A stretch of DNA of 34,471 nucleotides from Candidatus Mediterraneibacter pullistercoris (GCA_019116885.1 DXAU01000031.1:1-34471); one strand, 5' to 3'. Numbered from the stretch's first letter, positions 8,151 through 18,099 are shown. The notes: generated by a model not told the origin, from the letters alone. Numbers and translations are program-made.

Positions 8151-8179
8151 TTGATACTTTTTTCACATTCTAGTATAAT
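8151..8179 (+). promoter_or_regulatory. Strong plus-strand sigma-A promoter with no gene downstream
   Basis: TTGATA (8151-8156) and a perfect TATAAT (8174-8179) are separated by exactly 17 bp. It points away from pflB and towards the 3' end of the oppositely oriented L,D-transpeptidase gene. No plus-strand reading frame follows. Confidence 0.65.
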
Positions 8180-8185
8180 ATGGCA

Positions 8186-8338
8186 TCAGCGCCTGCGGAC
8201 AGACTTGTCCGCATGAAATAGTATTCCCGAAAGGTATTATAAGAATATTCTTGAGAAAAATGGTTTTACATACTGCGGCATTATCTACACTGGCGACGGC
8301 AGTGAACGGATGGCGTATCAGAAGTCAGCCCTGTGATA
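8186..8338 (+). ncRNA. Candidate small non-coding RNA (unassigned)
   Basis: The DNA following the 8151-8179 promoter holds several stem-loops and no credible frame. Seen are TGCGGACA/TGTCCGCA with a 4-nt loop (about 8204-8223), CACTG/CAGTG around 8290-8306, and a perfect 9-bp GGCGTATCA/TGATACGCC hairpin at the 3' end (about 8311-8341). The last stem is not followed by a clear U-run, only TCTTAG, so termination there is uncertain. An alternative pairing of the 5' GGCATCA with the 3' TGATACGCC arm is possible. I could not match it to 6S, SRP, tmRNA or a known riboswitch. It could also be an antisense or 3'-end RNA against the transpeptidase message. Confidence 0.4.
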
Positions 8339-8344
8339 CGCCTC

Positions 8345-9913
8345 TTAGTAATGTATCACGACCGGGGTCCCGATCTCCAGGATGTCATACAGCGCAGATG
8401 CCTGGTCAAGCGGCATATTGATACAGCCATGTGATCCGGTCCCCGGCGTCTGGTTCAGACTCCCGCCAAATGCAGGCTGCCAGGTGGCATCGTGGAATCC
8501 TATTCCGGACCACGTCACTCTCATCCAGTAACTGACCGGAGTCTCATATGACGGTTTTCCCGTTGCCGGGTTTTTGGAACCAACCAGCACGGTATTTCTT
8601 AACTTTTCCAGCACAGTATAGGTTCCCTCCGGCGTGATCTTCTCCGGGATCGGCTCCCCGGTAACCACATCGGTTTCCAGCGCTACCTTTCCGTCTACTA
8701 CATACCACATATGCTGTTCGCTCAGATCCACATCCACATAAGTATCGCCCCAGTCCGGCATAGAGTGGACCGCGGCGGTTCCGCCGACGTAGTACTCAGG
8801 TTCTCTCTCCAGAGTCTTCCCATTCTTCAGCGCATCGATAATCACATCGAACTCTGCTTCTTCATTGATAGACCAGCCATATGTGCCGCCTTTCACCGTC
8901 GCCTCTTTCCCTGCCGGAGTCGTAAAAGATCTCGTACTCCCTACCGTATCGTACTTATCTCCAAATTCTTTGAGCCAAAGCCTTACAGCATCTTCATCTA
9001 TAGATACTTTCATCTTGTCATCAACGGTAAGCCATCCGGAAATGACAGCAGCATCCACCACCACATCTTCATCCATCGGGTACACGATCCGCGCCCTGCA
9101 GTACTCGTTCATACGGTCGCACGCCTGCAGGACTTCAGCGGACTCTGATGTATATTCAGGCAGTGCATAGCACTCCTCGCTTTCCAGATCAAGCGCTCCG
9201 TCAAGTTCAGTGACGGCATCTGCTATTTTCTGGTCGAGCACCTTTCTCTCGACAGCCGTCCCATACTGCTCCGGCTCGACTACAAACTGCTCCCCGTCAA
9301 ATCTCGGATACGCTGAGGTCGCCGGCGTCTGCTCGCCTGTAACCGCCCTGAGTGTTTCTATCCTTTCTTTTAGCTTCTCAGCATCATAGGATACCTTTAT
9401 CTCCACATCTCTTCTGTCACTCTGAAAAAGCGCTGCCGGCCACAGAAAGCCATTCTGCTCCTCCATGATTTCTTTCGCCTCAGCGCTGCCTTCATATTTT
9501 ATGGAAATGTCAGAGCCTGCAATCTCTTCTGTATCTCCTGTAATCCCGGTCAGAACCAGTTCATACCCGTTCACATCCTCTGCAAGCAGCTCCTCGGCCT
9601 GTTCCACCGTCTTTCCGGAAATATCATGTCCGTTTATCTCTGTCCGCGGCAGATAATGACTCTCAAAATAAGCCGCTGTTCCGAGATATACTGCTGCGGC
9701 GATTACAGCGGCTATGCCTGATACCCACAGCATTTTCCGCCGCCTGCCTGTCGTTATGTTTCCGGTTTCTGTATTTTCCTGAGCCGCATTTTCCTGAGCT
9801 GCATTTTCTACATTCTCTTCATCCGCCTTTTCTTCCGTTATACTTTCTGCTGCTTCATTTTCAACTGATCTTGTTTCCGTTTCCGTTGAATTGGTCATTT
9901 CTTTATTTTCCAT
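8345..9913 (-). CDS. Membrane-anchored L,D-transpeptidase (YkuD) with YoaR-like domain
   Basis: This 522-residue cell-wall cross-linking enzyme has an acidic, Glu/Asn-rich cytoplasmic tail (1-56), a basic GRRRK stop, and one transmembrane helix (61-83). An extracellular region follows with a peptidoglycan-binding domain of the PG_binding_4/YoaR type (TEINGHDISGKTVEQAEELL). The C-terminal YkuD catalytic domain carries His474 and the active-site SHGCIN with Cys497, a complete HxnSHGC motif. Such enzymes form 3-3 cross-links or attach proteins to peptidoglycan. The ATG at 9913 is preceded by GAGGGCGGGA. The gene appears monocistronic; a -10-like TATAAT (9937-9942) lies upstream with a poor -35. 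The 140 bp upstream hold nothing else that I recognise. Confidence 0.92.
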   Translation of the reverse strand: MENKEMTNSTETETRSVENEAAESITEEKADEENVENAAQENAAQENTETGNITTGRRRKMLWVSGIAAVIAAAVYLGTAAYFESHYLPRTEINGHDISGKTVEQAEELLAEDVNGYELVLTGITGDTEEIAGSDISIKYEGSAEAKEIMEEQNGFLWPAALFQSDRRDVEIKVSYDAEKLKERIETLRAVTGEQTPATSAYPRFDGEQFVVEPEQYGTAVERKVLDQKIADAVTELDGALDLESEECYALPEYTSESAEVLQACDRMNEYCRARIVYPMDEDVVVDAAVISGWLTVDDKMKVSIDEDAVRLWLKEFGDKYDTVGSTRSFTTPAGKEATVKGGTYGWSINEEAEFDVIIDALKNGKTLEREPEYYVGGTAAVHSMPDWGDTYVDVDLSEQHMWYVVDGKVALETDVVTGEPIPEKITPEGTYTVLEKLRNTVLVGSKNPATGKPSYETPVSYWMRVTWSGIGFHDATWQPAFGGSLNQTPGTGSHGCINMPLDQASALYDILEIGTPVVIHY

Positions 9914-10054
9914 GTCCCGCCCTCACTTGACTATGCATTATATTCATACGCAGTACATTATTATCTTATAAATATTACAGAAACATTTCAAGAAAAATTT
10001 CTAAAATATGGAAGTAAGGAAAAATCAGGAAAGAACGGATAGAAGCGGCATATA

Positions 10055-10110
10055 AAAACAGGTGCGGATGAACAACAGACAAAACTGCTGTTCATCCGCA
10101 CCTGTTTTTA
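10055..10110 (-). terminator. Very long hairpin terminator after the liv/cytidylate-kinase-like unit
   Basis: Arms 10055-10078 and 10087-10110 pair over more than 20 bp (AAAAACAGGTGCGGATGAAC against its complement) with one mismatch. A/T runs at both ends make it potentially bidirectional. It lies 16 bp past the stop of the 10126 gene. Confidence 0.85.
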
Positions 10111-10125
10111 CATTCAGATGAATCC

Positions 10126-10749
10126 TCACTCACCAAAACGGATCTTCATATATGACCGGATCTCTTCCACACATTTCTCAAATCCAAGTTTCCCGCTGTT
10201 CAAACACAAGTCATAATTTCTCGCATCCACCCATTCGTGTCCTGTGTGGTAACGATAGAAATCCCCTCTGTATTCATCCGTCTTCTCGATGTACCTTTCC
10301 ATCTCTTTCTCATTCATACTGTGACGCTCCATCGCCCTCTCGAGACAGAACTTCTTGTCCGCATGGATGAACACACTTACCACATTCGGATAATCGCGGA
10401 GTACATAGTCCGCACATCTTCCAATGATGACGCACGATTCTTTCGCTGCCAGGTCTTTGATGACCTTGGCCTGGTAGTTGAACAGATTATCATCCGATGT
10501 GAACCCTTTATCTTCAGGTTGGAGCAGCTCCCCATCATAGGGGCGGTTTAAGATCCGGAACCACCCTGCACGCCGTATCTTCTCATCTGACATGCCGAAA
10601 AGCCGTTCATTGATCCCGCTGTCCTCTGACGCCATCCTGAGAATCTCCCGGCTGTAGCAGTTGACGCCGAGCTCCTGCGCCAGCATCGCTCCGATAGTCT
10701 TTCCTCCGCTTCCGTACTGTCTTGAGATCGTGATAACGATATTTCTCAT
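10126..10749 (-). CDS. Cytidylate kinase-like family protein (copy A)
   Basis: This 207-residue P-loop protein belongs to the cytidylate-kinase-2 type. Its N-terminal strand and modified P-loop read VITISRQYGSGGKTIG. The VIIGRCADYVL segment and the LERAMERHSMNEKEMERYIEKTDEYRGDFYRYHTG lid region are typical. The true substrate of this family is not firmly established; many members are not the housekeeping Cmk. The ATG at 10749 has ATGAGGAGG upstream. It begins 69 bp downstream of livF with no terminator between, so it is probably the last gene of the liv operon. A paralogue of the same family sits on the other side of the operon at 14448-15077. Confidence 0.85.
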   Translation of the reverse strand: MRNIVITISRQYGSGGKTIGAMLAQELGVNCYSREILRMASEDSGINERLFGMSDEKIRRAGWFRILNRPYDGELLQPEDKGFTSDDNLFNYQAKVIKDLAAKESCVIIGRCADYVLRDYPNVVSVFIHADKKFCLERAMERHSMNEKEMERYIEKTDEYRGDFYRYHTGHEWVDARNYDLCLNSGKLGFEKCVEEIRSYMKIRFGE

Positions 10750-10818
10750 AAACTGCGCCTCCTCATCTCTTTCTCATGTCGCCGTGATGCATCTGCCACG
10801 CACCGCAGCATAAAAATA

Positions 10819-11529
10819 TCATTCGCCAAGATATGCTTTCTTTATCGCCTCATCTTCAAGCAGATCCTTTGCATCACCTGAGAGAACGATATTCCCTGTT
10901 TCAAGCACATACGCCCTGTCTGCGATCGACAGCGCTTTCTTCGCGTTCTGCTCCACAAGAAGAACTGTTGTCCCGCTCTCGCTCACGGAACGGATAATGT
11001 CGAAGATTTCATTTACCAGGATCGGCGAGAGCCCCATAGACGGCTCATCCATGAGGATGATTTTCGGCTTTGACATGAGCGCACGCCCCATTGCGAGCAT
11101 CTGCTGCTCGCCGCCGCTTAAAGTTCCCGCCATCTGGTTCTTCCTCTCCTCAAGCCTAGGAAATCTTTTATATACGTTCTTCAGACTCTCTTCAATCTCC
11201 CCTTTGTCCCTGCGGGTATACGCGCCCATTCTCAGGTTTTCATATACGCTGAGTTCCGCGAAGACACGCCGTCCCTCAGGCACATGAGCCATACCCATGG
11301 ATACGATCCTGTGCGCCGGGACTTTGGTAATGTCCTTTCCCTCGAAAATCACATGTCCGCTCTTCGGCGATATCAGACCGGTTATCGTGTGCAGCGTTGT
11401 CGTCTTGCCTGCGCCATTCGCTCCGATCAGCGCGATGACTTCACCTTTATTGACTTCAAAGGAGATGCCTTTGATCGCCTGGATAACTCCGTAATATACT
11501 TCGAGATCCTTGATTTCAAGCATTGCCAT
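10819..11529 (-). CDS. livF: Branched-chain amino acid ABC transporter ATP-binding protein LivF
   Basis: This is one of the two ATPases of a LIV-type importer. The chosen start (MAMLEIKDLEVYYG) gives 236 residues, the usual LivF length. Visible motifs are Walker A GANGAGKTT, signature LSGGEQQMLAMGRALM, Walker B KIILMDEPSMGLSP, and switch His region LLVEQNAKKAL. The ATG at 11529 has AGGAGG nine bases upstream. The longer open frame to 11622 runs inside livG and is unlikely. The gene begins 13 bp after the livG stop. Substrate preference (Leu/Ile/Val or related compounds) cannot be read from the ATPase. Confidence 0.93.
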   Translation of the reverse strand: MAMLEIKDLEVYYGVIQAIKGISFEVNKGEVIALIGANGAGKTTTLHTITGLISPKSGHVIFEGKDITKVPAHRIVSMGMAHVPEGRRVFAELSVYENLRMGAYTRRDKGEIEESLKNVYKRFPRLEERKNQMAGTLSGGEQQMLAMGRALMSKPKIILMDEPSMGLSPILVNEIFDIIRSVSESGTTVLLVEQNAKKALSIADRAYVLETGNIVLSGDAKDLLEDEAIKKAYLGE

Positions 11530-11542
11530 GACCTGTTTCCTC

Positions 11543-12300
<758 letters not shown>

Positions 12301-12301
<1 letters not shown>

Positions 12302-13362
12302 TACTTCACAGCCTCCTTTTTCTTTCTTCCAAATGTAAGATATTTCTCTCTCCACTCGATTGCTTTCGGCGCCCAGTTAAAGAGCATCATCAGGATAAGG
12401 ACAATCGCGTAGATGAGCATGCGGTAATCTGACAGTCCTCTCAGGAGTTCCGGGAGGAGGGTAAGAACCACTGCCGCTATGATTGATCCTCTGATATTGC
12501 CGATGCCGCCAAGCACAACGAATACAAGTATCATGATAGACTGGTTGTATCCAAAATTATTCGTATTGGCCGTCAGCGTGGACAGATTGTGCGCATAGAG
12601 CACGCCTGCGCCGCCTGCCAGCGCCGCTGATATGGCAAATGCCATCAGCTTGTATTTTGTGATATTGATACCCACAGACTCCGCAGCGATACGGTTGTCG
12701 CGTATGGACATAATAGCTCTTCCGTCCCTTGAATTTATCAGGTTGGTAACAATGAAAAGCGTTATAAGTATCATGATAAAACCGATCAGGAACGTGGAGT
12801 CCTGGGGAGTTCCCGTTATCCCCTGAGGTCCGTTCACAATGACCGTGCCGTCCGGCTCCATGTTCAGCCCCATGACGTCCTTTGTAGAGAAATGGAACCC
12901 TTTGGAATCCCTGCCGATAAACAGGACGTTGACCAGGTTCTTGATAATCTCGCCAAACGCCAGTGTTACGATTGCAAGATAGTCGCCTTTAAGACGCAGC
13001 ACCGGGATTCCGATAAGGATACCGAACACTGCTGCCGCCAGGATTCCGATAAGCATGGCGAGGAAGAAACGGAGCGCACCGTTCTCAATGACGTCCCTCA
13101 TGCATTTTGAGAAAAACGCACTGGAAAACGCTCCCACGCACATGAATCCCGCGTGCCCCAGGCTCAGCTCCCCAAGGATGCCGACCACAAGGTTTAAGGA
13201 TACCGCGAGGATCACATAGACGCACAGCGGCACCATGAGTCCTTCGAGCAGACTGGAAACACTTCCCGTACTGATCAGGATCTGCATGATTACAAATGCC
13301 GCAATGACAATACCATATGTTATGAGATTGCTTTTTGTGTTTTTGTTCATTTTCTTCAACAT
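12301..13362 (-). CDS. livM: Branched-chain amino acid ABC transporter permease LivM
   Basis: The 353-residue integral membrane protein has multiple hydrophobic helices and the LivM-type core. This includes LAVSLNLVVGILGELSLGHAGFM near residue 55, the cytoplasmic coupling-loop segment GRAIMSIRDNRIAAESVGIN, and a late GGIGNIRGSI. It forms the permease dimer with LivH. The ATG at 13362 follows the livH stop by 8 bp, with GGTGGCGG as a modest ribosome site. An internal ATG at codon 5 is an alternative. It is coupled to livG by a 1-bp stop/start overlap. Confidence 0.94.
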
Positions 13363-13370
13363 ACCGCCAC

Positions 13371-14255
13371 CTACACTTTCTCCTGAATCTTCTTGCCTAA
13401 AAGACCAGTAGGTTTCACTAACAGTACGATAATAAGGACGGCGAAGACAAGCGCATCTGCCATCTGCGAAGTGATGTATGCTCTGCCGAAGATCTCGATG
13501 ATCCCAAGGAGAAGTCCGCCAATAAACGCCCCCTGGATAGACCCGATACCGCCAAATACGGCTGCGACAAACGCTTTGATGCCCGGCATGGCTCCAGTGT
13601 ACGGAGTCAGACTCGGATAGGCTGAGCAGTACAGTACCCCCGCAACAGCCGCCAGTGCGGAACCAATGGCAAACGTCAGCGCTATGGTTCCGTTCACATT
13701 AATACCCATAAGCTGGGCCGCTCCTTTATCCTCAGATACCGCCCGCATAGCCTGCCCCGGTTTGGATTTCTGCACAAATACGACAAGCACCGCCATGATA
13801 ACAAGGCATGCGGCAATCGTCACCACCGTCACACCGGAGATGCTGAGCTGCCCTCCTGCAAATGTAATCCCACTCCACTTAATGACTGACGGAAACGTCT
13901 GTGCGTTTGCGCCGAAAATCAGAAGCGCGCTGTTCTGCAGCAGATAGCTGACGCCTATCGCGGTGATAAGGACCGCCAGAGATGAGGACGCATTTCTGAG
14001 CGGCTTGTAGGCGATGCGTTCTATCACGACGCCAAGCAGCGTACATACACCAATCGCGATAAGCACCGCGATGACAGGTGACAGCCCTGCCTGCGACATA
14101 GCGATGAGCGCCATGTATGCGCCGATCATGATGACGTCACCGTGAGCGAAATTAAGCATCTTGGCTATCCCGTACACCATGGTGTAGCCAAGAGCAATGA
14201 TCGCATAGACACTTCCCAGACTCAATCCGTTGATCAAATACGATATAAAGCTCAT
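13371..14255 (-). CDS. livH: Branched-chain amino acid ABC transporter permease LivH
   Basis: The roughly 294-residue membrane protein has the LivH hallmarks ALGYTMVYGIAKMLNFAHGD, LRNASSSLAVLITAIGVSYLLQN, GQAMRAVSEDKGAAQLMGIN and VAAVFGGIGSIQGAFIGG. I chose the second ATG (14255) because GGAAGGG sits 7 nt upstream of it; the first ATG (14261) would overlap that site. It is the first gene of livHMGF and is served by the strong promoter at 14334. A LivJ/K-type substrate-binding protein, usually part of the operon, is not present anywhere in this window. Confidence 0.94.
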   Translation of the reverse strand: MSFISYLINGLSLGSVYAIIALGYTMVYGIAKMLNFAHGDVIMIGAYMALIAMSQAGLSPVIAVLIAIGVCTLLGVVIERIAYKPLRNASSSLAVLITAIGVSYLLQNSALLIFGANAQTFPSVIKWSGITFAGGQLSISGVTVVTIAACLVIMAVLVVFVQKSKPGQAMRAVSEDKGAAQLMGINVNGTIALTFAIGSALAAVAGVLYCSAYPSLTPYTGAMPGIKAFVAAVFGGIGSIQGAFIGGLLLGIIEIFGRAYITSQMADALVFAVLIIVLLVKPTGLLGKKIQEKV

Positions 14256-14333
14256 ATCCATTCCCTTCCATTCCCAAACTACTGTTCATTTTCCGCACTC
14301 CCTTTAAGAAGTGCTCACATTCGACATCATCTG

Positions 14334-14362
14334 ATTATACCATATGGCCGTGCGTCTTACAA
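14334..14362 (-). promoter_or_regulatory. Strong extended -10 promoter of livHMGF
   Basis: Minus strand: -35 TTGTAA (14357-14362), 17-bp spacer ending in TGG, -10 TATAAT (14334-14339). The TGN before the -10 makes it an extended -10 promoter. The -35 abuts the U-tract of the upstream terminator, so the two units are tightly packed. The leader contains a GCACTTC/GGGAGTGC hairpin. Confidence 0.8.
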
Positions 14363-14409
14363 CAAAAAAATCGAGCACACTCGGTTTTTCTCTGTCCCGA
14401 ATGTGCCCG
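14363..14409 (-). terminator. Intrinsic terminator after cytidylate-kinase-like copy B
   Basis: Arms 14397-14409 and 14372-14384 form a 13-bp stem on the minus strand with two G-U pairs, followed by ATTTTTTTG. It separates the 14448 gene from the liv promoter. Confidence 0.8.
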
Positions 14410-14447
14410 GTATCTTTTCCTTTTTTACTTCTTTATCGTCTGATCTT

Positions 14448-15077
14448 TTATCTTGACTCCCATTTGCGGTAAATCGCTTCGAGAGCATCCACCACTCCGT
14501 CGATTCCGAGCAGGCTCGCATTGAACATCATACCGTTGGCGCTGATGCCGTCCCACTCTCTTTTTGTGCGGGCCTCATAGTAGCTCTTTCTGTCGCGGTC
14601 AGTCTTCCGGATCTTGTCTGCCGCCTGCTTTTCATCCAGTTTATACAGTTTCATGATCCTGCGTATCCTGTCCTCTTTGTAGGCATGGATGAATACATTG
14701 ATACAATTTGTGTAGTCTCCAAGGATATAATCTGCACATCTTCCCACAAAGATGCCAGGGCCCTCCTCAGCCAGCTTGCGGATGATCGCCGACTGCCGTT
14801 CAAACACCCGGTCCGTCAGTGTTTTCCCTGATTCGTCACTGTTCATGAACACACGGTACTCAAGGCTGCTCGATGCGTAAGCCGACAGAAATCTTCCCAA
14901 TATCGTCTCATCCACCTTTGTTGCTTCTTCATTGCTGATACGAAGTTCCTGCGCAGCCATGCGGATCAGGTTGTGATCATAGAGCGGAATGTCCAGTCTC
15001 TCGGAAAGTCTGTTTCCGATCTCATGTCCCCCGCTGCCGAACTCTCTGCCGATGGTAATGATAGTATGCTGCATCAT
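14448..15077 (-). CDS. Cytidylate kinase-like family protein (copy B)
   Basis: A 209-residue P-loop protein of the same family as 10126-10749: MQHTIITIGREFGSGGHEIG (P-loop), GPGIFVGRCADYILGDY, INVFIHAYKEDRIRRI, and a lid segment KTDRDRKSYYEARTKREWDG. The true substrate is unknown. I chose the ATG at 15077, with GAGAGGAG eight bases upstream; the GTG at 15086 overlaps that ribosome site. The gene has its own promoter (15177) and terminator (14363), so it is transcribed separately from the liv operon it precedes. Confidence 0.85.
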   Translation of the reverse strand: MMQHTIITIGREFGSGGHEIGNRLSERLDIPLYDHNLIRMAAQELRISNEEATKVDETILGRFLSAYASSSLEYRVFMNSDESGKTLTDRVFERQSAIIRKLAEEGPGIFVGRCADYILGDYTNCINVFIHAYKEDRIRRIMKLYKLDEKQAADKIRKTDRDRKSYYEARTKREWDGISANGMMFNASLLGIDGVVDALEAIYRKWESR

Positions 15078-15176
15078 ATCTGTCACTCCTCTCTGTGGAG
15101 CGCTGCATGAGCGCTGTATTTATCGGGCCGGTACTCTCCTGGCTCTGCCAGGCTCCCGGTTTTTATTCACAGTTAA

Positions 15177-15185
15177 ATTATACCA
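15177..15185 (-). promoter_or_regulatory. Extended -10 promoter with structured leader, cytidylate-kinase-like copy B
   Basis: Minus-strand TGGTATAAT (15177-15185) is an extended -10 element with no convincing -35. The leader of about 100 nt before the 15077 start contains a CCTGGC/GCCAGG hairpin inside a CCGG-ended stem, and a repeated AGCGCT. No known riboswitch is recognised. Confidence 0.5.
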
Positions 15186-15233
15186 TCATTCTGCGCAAAT
15201 TGGATAGTAATTTCAGATTTTTTTCTTAATTTT

Positions 15234-17306
15234 CTATCTTTTCTCCCTTCCACTTACAATTGTATAATATCCTTTTGATGTAATGGCATATACGATTACG
15301 TAGAACAGAGCAAATACAAGATAGCAGCATGCGGTCACGATAATGAGCAGGCTCTCCGCCGTCGCCGACAGCAGCAGCAGGATCTTGGAGATCAGCGGGA
15401 ACGCAAAAGCAAGGTGTATTCCTGCTGTGACAAGAGGCAGGAAGAACACGGTCAGCACCTGTGAATTGATACTCTGCTTTACTTCTTTGCGGCTCATTCC
15501 CACTTTCATCAGGATGTTGAAACGGTCCTGGTCCTCGTACCCTTCCGAGATCTGCTTATAGTACATAATCAGCACTGTCCCAAAGAGGAACACAGCGCCC
15601 AGCATCACACCCAGAAAGAACAGTCCGCCATTCATGGCAGTAATGTCTGCCCTTCCGCCGGCCTTGGAATCAATATAGTAATGAGGATAATCTACGGAAG
15701 ATCCTGTACCGCTTTCTGCATTATCCTCCTCACTGACCAGAGCGCCGATCCGCTCAAGAACCGTGTTATATATCTCAATCTGCTTCTCATCATTACAGGA
15801 CAGGTCAAAGCCGTAACTTTCTTCTATATAGGCGACCGACAGGCTGTCATCTCCAGACGCCAGTGAATTGCGGTACTCCTCGATCTGCCGGATCACGGAC
15901 ATATCTTTTACAACTATAAAAAACGAACCCATGACATTGGCCTGCGCCGACCCTACCGGAAACGGCTGGGTATCCAGCAGTTCCACATTCCATGTGCCGC
16001 AGCCGTCAATCGACAGCGTATCATGATCGTATTCCGTTTTAAACGGATACAGGAGAAGCCCATTATCCGGCAGCTCTCTTTGTTCACCGGAGAGCCGGTT
16101 ATAATCATCGAGAGAGATCATGTAAATGCCCCTGATCGACTCCACGTCCCCGGTTCCCGCATTGGCAGTGCCGCCCGTACTCAGCCGGAACTGGTCTTTC
16201 AACTGGAATCCCGCCGCGCTGTAGATATGGAACGACTCCACATTTTCCGCCTCTTCTCCATATTCTGCGAGTACTTCTCTCACCACGCCCTTATAGGGCT
16301 GTGTCTCACTGTAATCATCCGAGGTGAGCGACATAGTGATATCATGAGGGTATCTTTTCTGGATACCGTCCTCTGTCTGCGCGAAGAGGCACACTGTAGA
16401 CGACACTGTGACAAGCACCATCGTTGACAGGATACAGATGGAAGCCAGTCCCGCGCCATTGCGCTTCATTCGATAGATCATAGAAGAAAGCGACACAAAA
16501 TGTTTTGTTTTATAGTAATATTTTTTATTCTTCTGAAGCAGTTTACACAATGCGACTGATCCCGATATAAAGAGCAGATATGTTGCAATGATGACCATAA
16601 TCACTGCAAAGAAAAACATGACCATCGCTGACATCGGATCTATGACTGCCACTGCCAGATAATACGCTCCGGCCAGAAGTGCTGTGCCGATGATTGCCAG
16701 GACCCAGTTCGCTTTGGGCGGTTTCTCTCCTACATTTTCGCTCTTTAACATCTCTACCGGACGCAGCCGGAAGATATGAAATATCATCCGCAGCATAATC
16801 AGGAAAAAGATTGCCAGAAAGTAGACCGCTGTCGCGATGATGGTCCGAGGTTCCACCCGGATGGCAAATCCTGTCTCTCCGCCCAGGATGCGAATCGCGG
16901 CAAGTTCTGCCAGCTTGGAAAAAAGGATGCCCAGAACAAGCCCTGCGGCAATAGAGAATACTGCCGTCAGTATATTCTCCCATATAAGTATCCGGACAAG
17001 GCTTCGTTTCCCCATTCCAAGAATGTTGTAAAGTCCGAACTCTTTCTGCCGTCTGCGGATCAGAAATGAATTCGTGTAATAGAGAAAGATCAGTGAAAAG
17101 ATCCCTATAACGAATACGCCAAAGCCCAGAAATGACTGAAGCACCTCTCCGCCCCGCACCTTTGCAAAATCAGCGCTCACTCCCAGATAGTAAATAATAT
17201 AGAACATCATAATCATGCAGATACAGGTAAGAATGTACGGAAAATACAGCTTTCTGTTCTTTATGATCCCGTCTTTCGCCAGTCTGATATAGAAGCCGCC
17301 CTTCAT
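15234..17306 (-). CDS. BceB/VraG-type FtsX-family ABC permease (peptide-antibiotic detoxification)
   Basis: The 690-residue permease has about ten transmembrane helices and the BceB arrangement. It starts with an N-terminal cytoplasmic/TM segment (LAKDGIIKNRKLYFPYILTCI) and an FtsX domain with the RRRQKEFGLYNILGMGKRSL loop. A large extracellular loop lies between about residues 310 and 535, and a C-terminal FtsX-like block (LMKVGMSRKEVKQSINSQVL) follows. BceB proteins sense or release peptide antibiotics such as bacitracin from lipid-linked cell-wall precursors and signal to the partner kinase. The start overlaps the bceA-like stop by 4 bp. No clear terminator follows the gene. The peptide target cannot be predicted. 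Confidence 0.9.
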   Translation of the reverse strand: MKGGFYIRLAKDGIIKNRKLYFPYILTCICMIMMFYIIYYLGVSADFAKVRGGEVLQSFLGFGVFVIGIFSLIFLYYTNSFLIRRRQKEFGLYNILGMGKRSLVRILIWENILTAVFSIAAGLVLGILFSKLAELAAIRILGGETGFAIRVEPRTIIATAVYFLAIFFLIMLRMIFHIFRLRPVEMLKSENVGEKPPKANWVLAIIGTALLAGAYYLAVAVIDPMSAMVMFFFAVIMVIIATYLLFISGSVALCKLLQKNKKYYYKTKHFVSLSSMIYRMKRNGAGLASICILSTMVLVTVSSTVCLFAQTEDGIQKRYPHDITMSLTSDDYSETQPYKGVVREVLAEYGEEAENVESFHIYSAAGFQLKDQFRLSTGGTANAGTGDVESIRGIYMISLDDYNRLSGEQRELPDNGLLLYPFKTEYDHDTLSIDGCGTWNVELLDTQPFPVGSAQANVMGSFFIVVKDMSVIRQIEEYRNSLASGDDSLSVAYIEESYGFDLSCNDEKQIEIYNTVLERIGALVSEEDNAESGTGSSVDYPHYYIDSKAGGRADITAMNGGLFFLGVMLGAVFLFGTVLIMYYKQISEGYEDQDRFNILMKVGMSRKEVKQSINSQVLTVFFLPLVTAGIHLAFAFPLISKILLLLSATAESLLIIVTACCYLVFALFYVIVYAITSKGYYTIVSGREKR

Positions 17307-18067
17307 CTTCTGTCACCACCTGTCGCAAGTATTGTGAGGGTATCGGATATCTTCTGATAGAGCTGTTCATCCGACATATTTCCTCTGTAGATCTGATGGT
17401 ACACCTCGCCATCCCGTATAAAGAGCACTCTTCCCGCTTTGCTCGCAGCCTTGACAGAATGTGTCACCATAAGGATTGTCTGTCCTTTCTGATTGATCCG
17501 TGCGAACAGAGCCAGAAGTTCATCTGTGGAGCGGGAATCAAGGGCTCCCGTCGGTTCGTCGGCGAGGATGATGCGCGGATCTGTTATCAGCGCTCTTGCC
17601 ACTGCCACCCTCTGCTTCTGGCCGCCGGAAATCTCGTAGGGATATTTTTCCAGAAGCTGCGCGATCCCAAGGTCTTTTGCAATAGGCAGAAGTTTCTGCG
17701 TCATTGTCTTGTATGTCTCTCCTCTGAGCACGAGAGGCAGCAGGATATTATCTTTTACATTGAATGTATCCAGAAGATTGAACTCCTGAAAAACAAAGCC
17801 CAGATTGTCTCGGCGGAATTCCGAAATATTTTTGTCTTTTATGGCTGAGAGCGGTTCCCTGTCCAGAAACACTTCACCCTCTGTCGGTCTGTCAAGGGCT
17901 GCCAGCATGTTGAGAAGCGTTGTCTTGCCGCTTCCGCTCTCACCCATGATCGCCACATACTCCCCCTCTTCCACAGAAAAATTCACACATGAGAGAGCCT
18001 GCACCTGATTCCCGCCAAACCGGGTGCGGTATATCTTCTTCAGATTCTTCACTTCCAAAACAGTCAT
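17303..18067 (-). CDS. BceA-type ABC transporter ATP-binding protein
   Basis: From the chosen start (MTVLEVKNLKKIYRTRFGG) the protein is 254 residues. Walker A is GESGSGKT (42-49), the Q-loop FVFQEFNLLDTF, the signature ISGGQKQRVAVARAL, and Walker B RIILADEPTGALDSR. This MacB/BceA-type pattern belongs to export or detoxification ATPases. The ATG at 18067 has AAAGGAGG upstream; the 36-codon upstream extension crosses the predicted promoter and is rejected. It is translationally coupled to the BceB-type permease and preceded by a BceR-type operator, which fits control by the adjacent two-component system. Confidence 0.93.
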   Translation of the reverse strand: MTVLEVKNLKKIYRTRFGGNQVQALSCVNFSVEEGEYVAIMGESGSGKTTLLNMLAALDRPTEGEVFLDREPLSAIKDKNISEFRRDNLGFVFQEFNLLDTFNVKDNILLPLVLRGETYKTMTQKLLPIAKDLGIAQLLEKYPYEISGGQKQRVAVARALITDPRIILADEPTGALDSRSTDELLALFARINQKGQTILMVTHSVKAASKAGRVLFIRDGEVYHQIYRGNMSDEQLYQKISDTLTILATGGDRR

Positions 18068-18099
18068 AAGAATGACCTCCTTTAACTTTTCTGGGCTTA

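Noticed and set aside
8280-8315. Possible ZTP (pfl-motif) riboswitch because of ACTGGCGA near the pfl genes
   Set aside because: It is on the plus strand, pointing away from pflB, and lacks the rest of the conserved core.
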